DNA of 64,000 bases from Fragilariopsis cylindrus CCMP1102 (Eukaryota; Bacillariophyta; Bacillariophyceae; Bacillariales; Bacillariaceae). The stretch covers positions 62,001 through 126,000 of the forward strand of contig FMBT01000344.1 in the NCBI GenBank assembly GCA_900095095.1, written 5' to 3'. Made by a program: the position numbers and the translations under genes. Positions 1-9,753 of the stretch are shown piece by piece. Within the stretch, counting starts at the first letter, position 1; each line of letters begins with the position of its first letter. Below the pieces are notes generated by a model that made no database searches, had not been told where the DNA came from, and worked only from the letters and a program-made list of their open reading frames with translations.

Positions 1-825
1 GAACAACTCAAACATAATAATAATACTCGTACGAATCGTCACCACCACCAACAACAAAGGAATGTTCATTCCGGTTCAATGACGAAAGGATCTATTGGTC
101 TAGACGAATTTTTATCTTGTATCGAAAACGCGGATGATGATGAAACCGATGATAGCTTCGATACATGTACTGGTACCTATGAAAACTTATCGTCATTCAA
201 TAATTCATCAAACTCACCCATAATTACCCATTCTCCTTATTCTATGGAAACGATAGACAATAATAGTAATAGTAGTAATAATATCATCATGGCAACTAAG
301 ACTAAAAAATCGAAAGCTACAACAACCTCTTCCAGGAAAGTGTTTCCAGCTGACACGGCCGACGCAGTCCCTACGAAGACGGCTACTCCGGCACCAGCAA
401 CACCAACACCACCCGTCGTTGATGGTGATCAAATGAAGGTTGATGCTGCTGAAATTGTTTATGGCAAGGCAAAAGATATCTTAGCATGGGGGAAAACTGT
501 CCCTGTTGTTAAATTCTTCGTTGGTACAAGTGAAGCAGTTGCAGGGAAAGCATTAGAAGTTGTCGGTACAGATCTATCAACTGTTGATGGTAGAATCGGA
601 TCCGAATTAACCAAATTTGATGGTAGTATTTTAAATCCTGCCATTACTGCAATTGCAAAGGTTCTTATGAATGTTGCTGGTAAATCAGAAGAAACTTTTA
701 TGCCTATCATTACTGCTATGCTTTCTCCATTAGGAATGATGAAATCGAAAGCAAATGAGCAAACACCTGAAGCACATGTTGAAACTCCGGAAGTAACTGC
801 CACGAAAATCAATGCTGTATATTAA
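1..825 (+). CDS. Possible lipid-droplet coat-like protein, 5' end outside window
   Basis: The frame is open from the first base of the window, so this is probably the 3' part of a longer gene; the first internal ATG is at 79. The N-terminal half is low complexity (Asn, Ser, Thr, Pro). The C-terminal ~110 residues form a compact amphipathic region, starting near VYGKAKDILAWGK and running through VGTDLSTVDGRIG to FDGSILNPAI. The order of small, hydrophobic and charged residues is reminiscent of lipid-droplet coat proteins (perilipin or rubber-elongation-factor type). That is a weak resemblance, not an identification. No transmembrane helix or catalytic motif is seen. The coding region is well supported; the function is a guess. 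Confidence 0.55.
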   Translation, partial: EQLKHNNNTRTNRHHHQQQRNVHSGSMTKGSIGLDEFLSCIENADDDETDDSFDTCTGTYENLSSFNNSSNSPIITHSPYSMETIDNNSNSSNNIIMATKTKKSKATTTSSRKVFPADTADAVPTKTATPAPATPTPPVVDGDQMKVDAAEIVYGKAKDILAWGKTVPVVKFFVGTSEAVAGKALEVVGTDLSTVDGRIGSELTKFDGSILNPAITAIAKVLMNVAGKSEETFMPIITAMLSPLGMMKSKANEQTPEAHVETPEVTATKINAVY

Positions 826-1470
826 AATGGAATGGAATCCATGTGATGTAGAAGTTTAATGTAGAAAAAGAGAGAGAGAATTTGAACATCAAAGAAATTG
901 CGCCATCTTCTTTACTTGTTCTTATTATTGAGTATGATTATCTATCCGAGAGAGAAATAAGAGAGTGAAAAACCCTGAGAAATATAGATATTTTACCAAA
1001 AACCGAAGAATGATTGATAATATAATATATATAATATATAAATATTTGTATTTACTTGCTTTTCAAGGAATGCATTACAGTAACTTAGAGAAAATACCAT
1101 TTTAACTACTGTACTGTCTAGGATTTTCTTAACACGTGTTAAAACGACGATTCGAGTCGTGTTATTTTAGGCATAACCCAATCAGTATGCAGTGCCTATT
1201 AAAACATTTATGAAACTATGAAGATAAAAGAATGCATACCGTACAGTAGCTCGTCTCCTGAAGGTACAACTGCACTTTAACTTACTTGAAATAGAAAGGG
1301 ACACAACATAATGAATAATACACACCCATTACCGTGACTACTTGACAATTCAACGAAGCTACATCTAAACTACCTGCGTTCGAGAAGACGGCAAGAACCA
1401 AGCAAAGCTAAATTGCGCCAACGAAGAAGAAACTTAATCAATTCAAAATTTATATAATCGATTTAGAATC
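826..1470. other. Intergenic, 645 bp
   Basis: AT-rich spacer between two genes on the same strand, with short AT-repeat stretches near 1018-1050. No coding region, RNA gene or clear repeat family was recognised. Confidence 0.6.
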
Positions 1471-2802
1471 ATGACCATAATCGACATTGACGGTGGCACT
1501 AATAATTCTTCGAATACTACTAGTAGCACAGATTGGATCGGATGGAAGGAGCGTGGGACACAAGCATTCAATCGCGCTGATTATGATGTCGCATTACAGG
1601 CATACGCTCAGGCAACTCATCAGGGTAGTAATAATACTGGTCCTTCGACGCTTGATCGACAAATCCTTCTTAGCAACATGGTTGCCTGTCGATTAAAATT
1701 GGGAGGAAAGGCCCAGGCCGAAGCTGCAGTCGTAACAGCAAAGAAGTGTATTGCGTTGAATGATAAATGGGCGAAAGCACATGTCCGTTTGGGAAGTGCT
1801 TATATCATGTTAGGTGGAGACGAATCAACATATTCAAACGATGCCTGTAATGCTTTACAACTAGCATTGCAACTCTCGGGCGGAAATAATCCAACCGCAC
1901 GAGATATGCTAGTACAAGAATTAAAGTCGCGTGATCGTCGCCATAATAGCAGCAGTAATAGTAGTAGTAGTAGTAGTACACCTTCACCTTCCGCACCGCC
2001 ACAACATATGGATAGTCAGGAATATTCCTCACCTGGTAGCGCTTCAGCAGATAATTCCAATAGAAACGGAGCAAGGAGGAGTGGTGACCAGAATCAAACT
2101 CAAAATCAAGATGTACGACACAACCAAGAACAACATCAAGATCATGAATACAACAATATTGATGAAAGCAACAGTATATCCTGGCGAGAACGAATACAAT
2201 TTCAAATCCAAAGAGGCACTGGGTGGTACTCGGCACAATCGGAAGGTATCCAGACCGTCCTTAAAATGTTTTTGCTTCTCGTGGTGCTATATGTGGCATT
2301 CGGGGGTCGATTTGGACTTGACTACATCTTTAATAACAATGATGATAACAGTCGTACTAGTAGTGGAAAGTACAGCACGGACAATAGTGTATACGAAGAA
2401 TTCTACCGAGATCGAAACCAACGCAATCAACAACAGGATGATCGACACTACCGTCAAGACGAGGACTACAGTCATCAACAAAATCGTAACCACCGAGATA
2501 ATTACGATTCCTCTTCCTCCTATGATAGACGTCGTAGTAGTAGCCATTCCTCTTCTTCTTGGTGGGATAGTAGTGGGACGTCGTCGTTATTGTCTGGGCA
2601 ATATTCCCATATGCTAATAATTGGAGGCGTTGTTTTTGTTGCGAATCGACTAGGAATCAGTCCCTACCAGGCTATTTTCTTTGTCAATATGCTTATGGGG
2701 AGACGGGGAGGAGGAGGAATGAGAAGGGGTGGCTTTGGTGGCCCTGGTATGATGGGAGGATTTGGAAATATGAGACATCGGCCGGGTGGAATGTGGAGAT
2801 GA
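1471..2802 (+). CDS. TPR-domain membrane protein, 443 aa
   Basis: Residues ~22-135 form a tetratricopeptide (TPR) module of the STI1/Hop type: a G..AFNRADYDVALQAYAQA helix pair, then SNMVACRLKLG and KAHVRLGSAYIMLG. Such modules commonly bind chaperone C-termini. A long Ser/Asn/Gln-rich linker follows. A first hydrophobic segment lies near 261-282 (KMFLLLVVLYVAFGG) and a second near 380-410, followed by a Gly/Arg/Met-rich tail. The layout suggests a membrane-anchored TPR co-chaperone or adaptor, but no orthologue is recognised. The ATG at 1471 is the natural start because the TPR begins soon after. The next gene is convergent, only 73 bp downstream. Confidence 0.75.
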   Translation: MTIIDIDGGTNNSSNTTSSTDWIGWKERGTQAFNRADYDVALQAYAQATHQGSNNTGPSTLDRQILLSNMVACRLKLGGKAQAEAAVVTAKKCIALNDKWAKAHVRLGSAYIMLGGDESTYSNDACNALQLALQLSGGNNPTARDMLVQELKSRDRRHNSSSNSSSSSSTPSPSAPPQHMDSQEYSSPGSASADNSNRNGARRSGDQNQTQNQDVRHNQEQHQDHEYNNIDESNSISWRERIQFQIQRGTGWYSAQSEGIQTVLKMFLLLVVLYVAFGGRFGLDYIFNNNDDNSRTSSGKYSTDNSVYEEFYRDRNQRNQQQDDRHYRQDEDYSHQQNRNHRDNYDSSSSYDRRRSSSHSSSSWWDSSGTSSLLSGQYSHMLIIGGVVFVANRLGISPYQAIFFVNMLMGRRGGGGMRRGGFGGPGMMGGFGNMRHRPGGMWR

Positions 2803-2875
2803 TAATGTGATATGGTTATAATACATTGAAATGTATGACATATAAACGAAATTGATAAAGATCAAATTTAAAAAA

Positions 2876-3727
2876 TTACGGTACTTTTTTCTTCAAGACG
2901 ACCACCGCACCATGTACGCTATCACTACCTTGTTTCCGCAAAACTTCTTCCTTCCACTCCAATAAATCGTAGTTATGATCTTTGGCCAAGCCTTGAATAT
3001 AGTGTCGACTATGACCAAATCTACCACTTTTTAGTAGACCAACTCCATTCTTTTTTAACTGACCTTTGGCTGCAACATCCTTCGAAGATGGGAATTCAAC
3101 TGTGAAAACTAAAATCCCATCAGCAGATAGTACACGATGGCATTCAATAAATAACTCTTTCAAATCTCCAACATAAATAAAAACATCCGAAGCACCAACT
3201 ACGTGAACATAGTTTGAATCCAAATTTTGTAGAAACATATTGACGTCCATTTCCATAACTGTGTCATAAACGAAATCCCCGTTATCTAACATTCGATTTT
3301 GTGATTGTTGTACCATTCTATTCGAAATATCTACTCCCCATAATATCATATTGTTAGTATTAGAAGGATACATTTCACGAAACAAAGAACCAAGTAAACC
3401 CGTACCAACTCCAAGATCGGCGACGACAATTGACGATTGGTTCGATTGTGATGATACCGATGAAGGAATATGACGTCGAGTCGCATCCGCAACAATGATA
3501 TGACCTCTATAATCTAAAACTTCTACTAATTCCTTTTCAAATCGATCCGAATAGCCATCAAAAAGACCAGAAACATATTCAGATGAGAACGATGTAGAAG
3601 ATGCTGCCACTTTATCGCCTAAACTTGCAAGTTGAGCATTAGCATGACCATCATTAGGATTTATTTCTAATGATTTACGAAACATCATTTTAGCAATCTT
3701 TTCTCCACCTCTTGATTTGTATGACAT
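2876..3727 (-). CDS. TPR-associated SAM-dependent methyltransferase
   Basis: A class I methyltransferase of the type often annotated as TPR-repeat methyltransferase (COG4976-like). Motif I is VVADLGVGTGLLG and the acidic end of strand 2 is WGVDISNRM. Later strands are DVFIYVGDL and GILVFTVEF. An N-terminal TPR remnant (FRKSLEINPNDGHANAQLASLG) precedes the linker LFDGYSDRFE that is typical of this group. Only one TPR is visible, so an upstream exon may be missing; a pyrimidine-rich stretch lies just before the chosen ATG at 3727, consistent with a 3' splice site. The substrate is unknown. The gene is convergent with the TPR membrane protein. Confidence 0.7.
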   Translation of the reverse strand: MSYKSRGGEKIAKMMFRKSLEINPNDGHANAQLASLGDKVAASSTSFSSEYVSGLFDGYSDRFEKELVEVLDYRGHIIVADATRRHIPSSVSSQSNQSSIVVADLGVGTGLLGSLFREMYPSNTNNMILWGVDISNRMVQQSQNRMLDNGDFVYDTVMEMDVNMFLQNLDSNYVHVVGASDVFIYVGDLKELFIECHRVLSADGILVFTVEFPSSKDVAAKGQLKKNGVGLLKSGRFGHSRHYIQGLAKDHNYDLLEWKEEVLRKQGSDSVHGAVVVLKKKVP

Positions 3728-4549
3728 CAACAAGAACAAAAAAGAAAAGCGTGGTCATCTCAAGGTGGGTGAAGAAACGAAATGGAACTGAGTTAATGCT
3801 GAAGCAGCAGGGGGAACAATTTCTACCCCATCAGCCATAGCAGCATTCAAGTACATGAACTGGCAGTTTAGTCAAATTCTTCCAGTCTTTAAGAGGATAG
3901 TCTCACTAGTAGCATAACCTGGAAATAATCCAGACACTTTTAAAGCTATGCAATATCTCATTCATCAATGTAGTAGGTCCTATATGTACACCCAAGGAGT
4001 TATAATCCTATTCTGTTTGTGAACATGGTTGTGAACACAAAGGGACAAGCAGAAGAATACTAGAATAATATTCTCTGTTGGAGAGTAAGCAAATAAGGAC
4101 ATTTAAATGATGTCAGAATCACAGTATTATATATAATATGTTAATAATATTATATACCTTGTGGTCTGATCACATTGCAAACTAATAATATCCAATTGAT
4201 GGTTGAGTAAGTAGTACGAAGTAGTAGGCGTTGTTGAATGATATAGGATGTATAAATTTATATATTGTTATAAGTATTATTGTTATCATATGAAAATGGG
4301 ATAAACCCGTACGTATTTGTAGTGTAAATATGCATAGTATTTCTCATTTGATTTGACTTATGGATATTCATACAGTGATTAGATAGACCGATATCATTTG
4401 GTGTACTAAAGTCAATTAGATGCTCTACCAGCGCCGACGAAAATCGAGATCTAGCCATGGTTAAGAAATCGTAAGGAAGCATTCTCTTCCTCTTGTTTGT
4501 GTATTGCATGTACGTCAAGTTGTGTGCAGGCAGCAGCATCGATAAATAT
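3728..4549. other. Intergenic or unannotated 5' region
   Basis: No convincing gene. On the minus strand near 3800-3960 there are short disconnected coding-like frames. They may be missing upstream exons of the methyltransferase or relics of something else. AT-rich repeats lie near 4125-4160. Confidence 0.4.
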
Positions 4550-5077
4550 CTATCGATCAGAGGGTGGAGGTACAGAGAAACTATCATAATTGATTCTTGC
4601 TGGAGGAAATTGCTGATATTGTTCATGATGAAACGTCATCATTGGCTCGTGTTGCTGTAGCTCGACGTCGTGCTGGTTTACTGTTTGAACCACAGTAGGA
4701 AAACCTTGACAGAGTTTCGGTAAGTCCCTCTCTTTCGTCAAGATACAGGCTAAACGATTGCAGAACTTCAATTCGTCTATATATAAGTGGTATTTGGGGT
4801 AAAAACAATGACAGAAGGCAAATTAAAGAAAGAATACAAGAAGCAGAATCAAACGTTAGGTTTATCGAATTGTAAAGAAGCATCCCTACACATGGACATC
4901 CTAGTATACAAGCGAAAGTGTTTCGAGTAGAAATCGCTTACCTTTATGATCATCAGAGTTGATGATACTATGAGTACCGCTATGGAGGATAGCAGTTTCC
5001 ATATCGTCATCGATAAGGATTCGATTAGATGATCTGGTCACCATCCTTCTAATAGAGGCGGAGGTAGCAACAACCAT
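4550..5077 (-). CDS. Small spliced hypothetical protein, ~120 aa
   Basis: Two exons join in frame: 5077-4942 (ATG at 5077) and 4776-4550. The intron (4941-4777, 165 nt) has donor GTAAGCG and acceptor TATATAG. The joined length, 363 nt, is an exact multiple of three including the stop. Exon 1 begins MVVATSASIRRMVTRSSNR. Exon 2 starts with a hydrophilic core (ELKFCNRLACILTKERDLPK) and ends in a Gln/His/Pro-rich tail. The family is not recognised. The start could lie further upstream, where the frame is open but carries a hydrophobic, less convincing sequence. Confidence 0.5.
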
Positions 5078-5517
5078 GATAACAATAATACGATTCAGTA
5101 GGAGGCATCCGATCTTCGATAAATAATGACAAGAACAACAAAGCAAAACAACAATGAATGGGAACAACGAACAAACACAACGTCTTTCTATATTTTCCTT
5201 CACTTGTTAGTGTGTGGACATCATCATCACGCGAAAATTTTCTGTGGTTTAGAACTAAGCAACTTGTACAAGTACTAGTACTACAGTAGGACACTACTCG
5301 TCGACTACACTCTTCGTCGAAGTAATTAGTGACTTTAAGGTTTCCTTGCTAATAAGCGCGAACTCAATGGTATCTTTTTTAATACCATATATCTTTTACA
5401 TCAAAGACATCACTCTCAACTCATCATACGAGGTTTTAATTGACTAGATCCATTTATACGCAGAAACTTCGACTTGCGAGTTCTTTTGGGAAAATGCGCG
5501 GTGTTGCACTCCTAGTA

Positions 5518-5565
5518 GTGTGTTCTGTTCTGTTCTGTTCTGTGTGTGTGTGTGTGTGTGTGTGT
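5518..5565. repeat. TGTTC pentamer plus (TG)n microsatellite
   Basis: Four TGTTC-type units pass directly into about twelve TG dinucleotides. Seen directly in the sequence. Confidence 0.9.
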
Positions 5566-5889
5566 CTAGTGTTTCCATATAATATGCGTGTGTCTTTGGT
5601 GTATGTGTGGTGTATGTGCAGCAGAGATTAGCATTCCTGATGGGTTCAACTAACCGGAAATAGAATCTTAATACCTGCTGTGCAACCCCAAAGCATTATA
5701 ATGAAGACCACCAACTTTGTCAAATATAATGTATATGTGCTTTTTGGATGCCATTGAATGATAAAGAAGGCTCAAATGAAATCACCATTGCAAGTGTTTG
5801 CCTCAATTTTCTATCAACCATGTAAGTGACATGATGCTGTAGGATGCAATACTTCCCACTTGATGAGACTGGGTTATATCTCTGGAAGT

Positions 5890-6350
5890 AGTCAAAATTA
5901 ATTGGTGACCAAAGTGCATTCCAAAATGAATTCAGACCTGGTTGAGATAACACTGGAAAAGTGAAATTTTGACAGATAGCAGTAGAAATTGTGTGCTCAA
6001 AGAAAGTACCTGGTTGACAGAACTAGATAAACCAGATGTATTTCCGAATAGCAGCAAGCAGGTAACTTCATGTGCACCCCTCCAAATTGATCAGGCCCAT
6101 TTTAATAACACAGGGAAAGTGATAGAAAGTACCACAAATTTAATCGGTTAACCAAAAGAAAATACCAGATGTATGTTCAAGGAGCTTGTAGCTTCTTGCG
6201 CGCCCCTCCAAGTCAAGCAAAACCCTAAAAAAACACACGGTGAAAGTGAAAAGGGTAGGTACCTCAACTATAATTGGTGAAAACCCGATATGGGTGTCAA
6301 AATGATTGGAATTAACACAGATGTACGGTCCAGTAACTTGCAAGGTCAAG
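5890..6350. repeat. Degenerate tandem repeat, about three units
   Basis: Units of roughly 130-170 bp share the order AATTGGTGA or TTAATCGGTTAACC, then ACCAGATGTA, CCCCTCCAA and a purine stretch of the GTGAAAGT type ending in GTACC. The copies are diverged and were aligned by eye only. Confidence 0.5.
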
Positions 6351-7351
6351 CTCTAGCGTGTTAACACGGTGGAACCTGCGATCTGGAGAGATTTTCTAGT
6401 AGCTACTTGCTTGAAATTGGTTGCCCGAAGACAGTACCAATTTAGATATATGGGGGCCTATACTTCATAGGTGTTATAGGTATATATTCAATGTATGAGG
6501 CTGATATACAAATAACAACAAAAATGGAGCAAAAACTGCATACAAACTTGTTGTACAGTACAGTACATAAACCGAAAGATCTAGGACTGGTCTTAAAAGA
6601 AGTACGGTGACTGTACTTCAGTAGTTTTTGGTTTTTGTCAGTGTAAAATTTTAAAAAAGAACTCAACACCGAACTCGAATTTTGGGCCATTTTTGTTAAG
6701 TAGTAAGTATACTTTCTCCCGAATGTGACCTAAAAAGCAATGTTTCGTTAAGTGATGATTCGATTCGAAACTCGAGTATCATTAATTACGAGTCGAAGCA
6801 ATGTCGAGTGTAAATTTTCTTTGAGCGCTACGTGTCATACATGTAACGGTATCCCAAGGAGACAACCCGGCATAGTCAACCGTGTAAGTACCGGTCTGTA
6901 GTAAATGTTTAGAATGACAAGCAGACAGATGCAAAGAGCGGAAGCCTAATGCATCGTTGGCATAAAAGAACAGAGTACAGTACATCGTAGACAGATTAGA
7001 AGATAATCAATAATCTATCCATTATTTTACTGAGAGGAAGAGAGCAATAACAATACTACTAGAAGTACTAGTTGAACAAATAATAATAACAACAATAATA
7101 GTAGTAGTAAAATTATGTTAGGAATAAGTGTTTCATTAATTTTTCGTTGGTAGTCTTGCTAAAATGTGCATACTTTATGAATGCAGCGTACGTATCATCA
7201 TCACAACAACAACTACAACTACAACATCAAAAAAAAAAAGATTTAATAATATCAAATGAAAATGAAACGAAAACGAAATCGAATGAAATAATAACGTTAC
7301 AATAGAACAACAACAAAGAGAACAACGAGAACTTGCAAGTCTGCAAGAGAA

Positions 7352-8427
7352 ATGGTTTTAGATGACGATGGTGTTGACTTTGGTGGACTTGAATTTACAC
7401 TAAATTACATAACAAGTGATTTCGTTGTTGATGGTATGATGGAGGCAGTAGTATATACAACAGACTGTAAGGAAGGTGGAGTTACTATCCCATCATCTGA
7501 TATGTCTGTTAATTTAGTTCCAGACGCAACACCAGCAGGATCAGGTGATAATCCAAGAGAAATATATGTCGATCTTGCTTTGGATGCAGATAACATAAAT
7601 AATTCACTTGCCTACAGTGAAGTTACTGATGAATCTGGTGTAACAGCAACGATCTCATTCTGTATGCGATTTTCATTGTTTACTAATGGTGCTGCACCCA
7701 TTGAAGTGAATTATTTACAAACATTAGTTACATTAACGGTTGATTTGACATCTAACTTCGCTATTGAAGGTATTGAAGTGGCAGAGAAAGAAACAACTGT
7801 TACAACTGCTGAGGCATATATCAAGTAGAAGCTTTTCAATGCAATAGTTCGAATGAGAAGTTAACGGATGTTGAATTAGCTATAAGTAGGAATCAAGGAT
7901 CGGTGGTTCGAGTTTGTGTCCAACCAGATTTGGAGGGACGTAGTTCGGGTATTGTTATGAAATCAATTGATTCCTTTGCATTCAATAGAGATTATGGTGG
8001 AACGATCGGGACTGTTACACAAGCAGCTGTCGAGAATGGTATTGCTGCATCTAATTTCTTAACAGAATTATATTGTACAGACGGATCACCTGATTGTGCA
8101 TTTGAAACAGTCCTCTTTTCAAGTATGTATATGGAACGAGGATCTGTTGCAGGTAGTGGGGAGGCATCAATGAAATTTTCTTCTACTCGAAGACTTGGAA
8201 CAAAAGAACGAATCTTAACAAGAGAACAACAACGTGAAATACAACAAGACGATCCCTTTGGTGCGGTATCCAAGTTTGACCTCGAGCTTGAGCTTGTCCC
8301 TCAATTATCGTACACTGATGAACTAAGACTACAGGCATCCTCCTCTCCAAAAAGAAAAGAAGCTTTACCAATGTCTTCATTCGTTGCAATCATGGGATTG
8401 ATTTTAGCACTTGGTATACTACTGTAG
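7352..8427 (+). CDS. Tail-anchored or secreted hypothetical protein, split by one frameshift
   Basis: Two frames, 7352-7828 and 7903-8427, belong to one product. The first stops at 7826, but the second frame is open from 7813 and continues the same acidic, beta-rich style (VEAFQCNSSNEK...RVCVQPD) without an ATG at the junction. One base missing near 7825, or two extra bases in the ATATAT run at 7816-7821, would explain the break. The C-terminus has a hydrophobic anchor (FVAIMGLILALGILL) right at the end. The N-terminus lacks a signal peptide; an upstream exon may supply one. No family is recognised. Cysteines and a beta-rich composition fit an extracellular or luminal domain. Confidence 0.6.
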
Positions 8428-9753
8428 TATAATAAGGAATAACTAATAACGACAGTTGCATCATGCACATCACATCATTTCTATACCTTACTACTTTTCC
8501 GTTGTAAATTACTGCTGCTGCTCTCTCTCGCCGTTCCTGCTACAATGGGGTTGAGTGTACCACAATTTACAATTAGTACAAAAAAAAAACAACTAAAATT
8601 TAAAATAAAAAAAAAATATATATATATAAAAAGACCATCTGCAATAGCTAGCTAGATACTGTACTTGGTTGCGTGGCCACTTCGCGCTGCGACCAAAAAA
8701 AATTGTGTATTATCGAAATTGTGCTTAAATAAGCACACTACACAACGCAGAATGTGACGCATTGTGTAGTATTTTTCGATATGGACTATTTGTTCTTTTT
8801 GTTCGCAAAGTTTTGTACAAATCAGTAGAGAGGTGACTAAAATATGCGTTAAACCTTATTGTTACGCGCATAAGCACTAATGCGCATAATTTTGAGCAAA
8901 TGAAAAAATAATATTGCGTTAAATAGGTTATGCTTATTTTTAAATCAATATTCGAAACACTTTTTCAGCCAGGAGTGCTCTGTCCGTTGAGCTTGCTAAT
9001 GATATATAACATCATAGGGTGCGCGCATTCTAAAATTTTAGTGTACCTTGCAACCCAAGCATACAGTACCCCCCCCCCCCGTGATGTACATACGTCTTCT
9101 TGCATCATGGAGTCGCCACATCCTAGTAGCGATTGATGGCTGAACGAATAAATTGATCGTAATGCATGGTACATAATGATAGCGTTAGTCTCGTAATTCC
9201 AACTTTCCGTCGTTTTGGGTTCTAATGCACACATAACAAGCATCATGGCAATCATCCAACTATCAGGATTAATGTTTGTTTCGTACCGAACTACAGTATG
9301 GCTGGTCTTGAGTTGCGTTTTTTTTTAATTTTTGTACAAATTTTTATCCACGTATGAACGGAAGATGGTCCTGTAGTTTACGTTGAGTTACCCGTATTCG
9401 TGATTCACGCCAGTCACGACCGGACCGGCTCGTTTTGAAATTACAACGGTAAAGCATTATTATTGATGTGATTTTATTTTGTTTTCTACACATACAACGG
9501 TATTTCTCAAAAAGTAAGTCGACAAAACGCCATATACCAATTGAATAACCCATACAATACTAGTTGGCCGTACATTCGTGTATTTGCACAAGTATCAATT
9601 GTTCTTTATTGGCTGTTGTACATGTACGACGAACTAATTTCTCATTGTTATCACGAAAAAAGACTGATAGAGGATATCGGAAGTACAGAGTGATTTCCGA
9701 AATCGAATCGAATCAAATCGTAGATTAATATAGTCGCACTGAGTGTTTCCACC
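8428..9753. other. Intergenic, 1.3 kb
   Basis: No gene found. It holds poly-A tracts near 8581-8620, a strong inverted repeat (8718-8775), direct repeats of GCGCATAA near 8866-8888 and a run of twelve C at 9069-9080. Confidence 0.55.
8718..8775. repeat. Inverted repeat / hairpin
   Basis: ACTACACAACGC is followed, after a short loop, by GCATTGTGTAGT, a near-perfect inverse complement with one mismatch. A second near-palindrome (TGTGCTTAAATAAGCACA) sits on its left arm. It could be a small foldback element. Confidence 0.6.

Larger units (their letters stand above)
5078..7351. other. Intergenic with microsatellites and degenerate repeats
   Basis: A 2.3-kb gene-free stretch. It holds a TGTTC pentamer run leading into a TG microsatellite (5518-5565), degenerate tandem repeats (5890-6350), and a CAACAA/AAACGA simple-sequence leader before the next gene. 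Short frames on both strands have no coding character. Confidence 0.55.
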
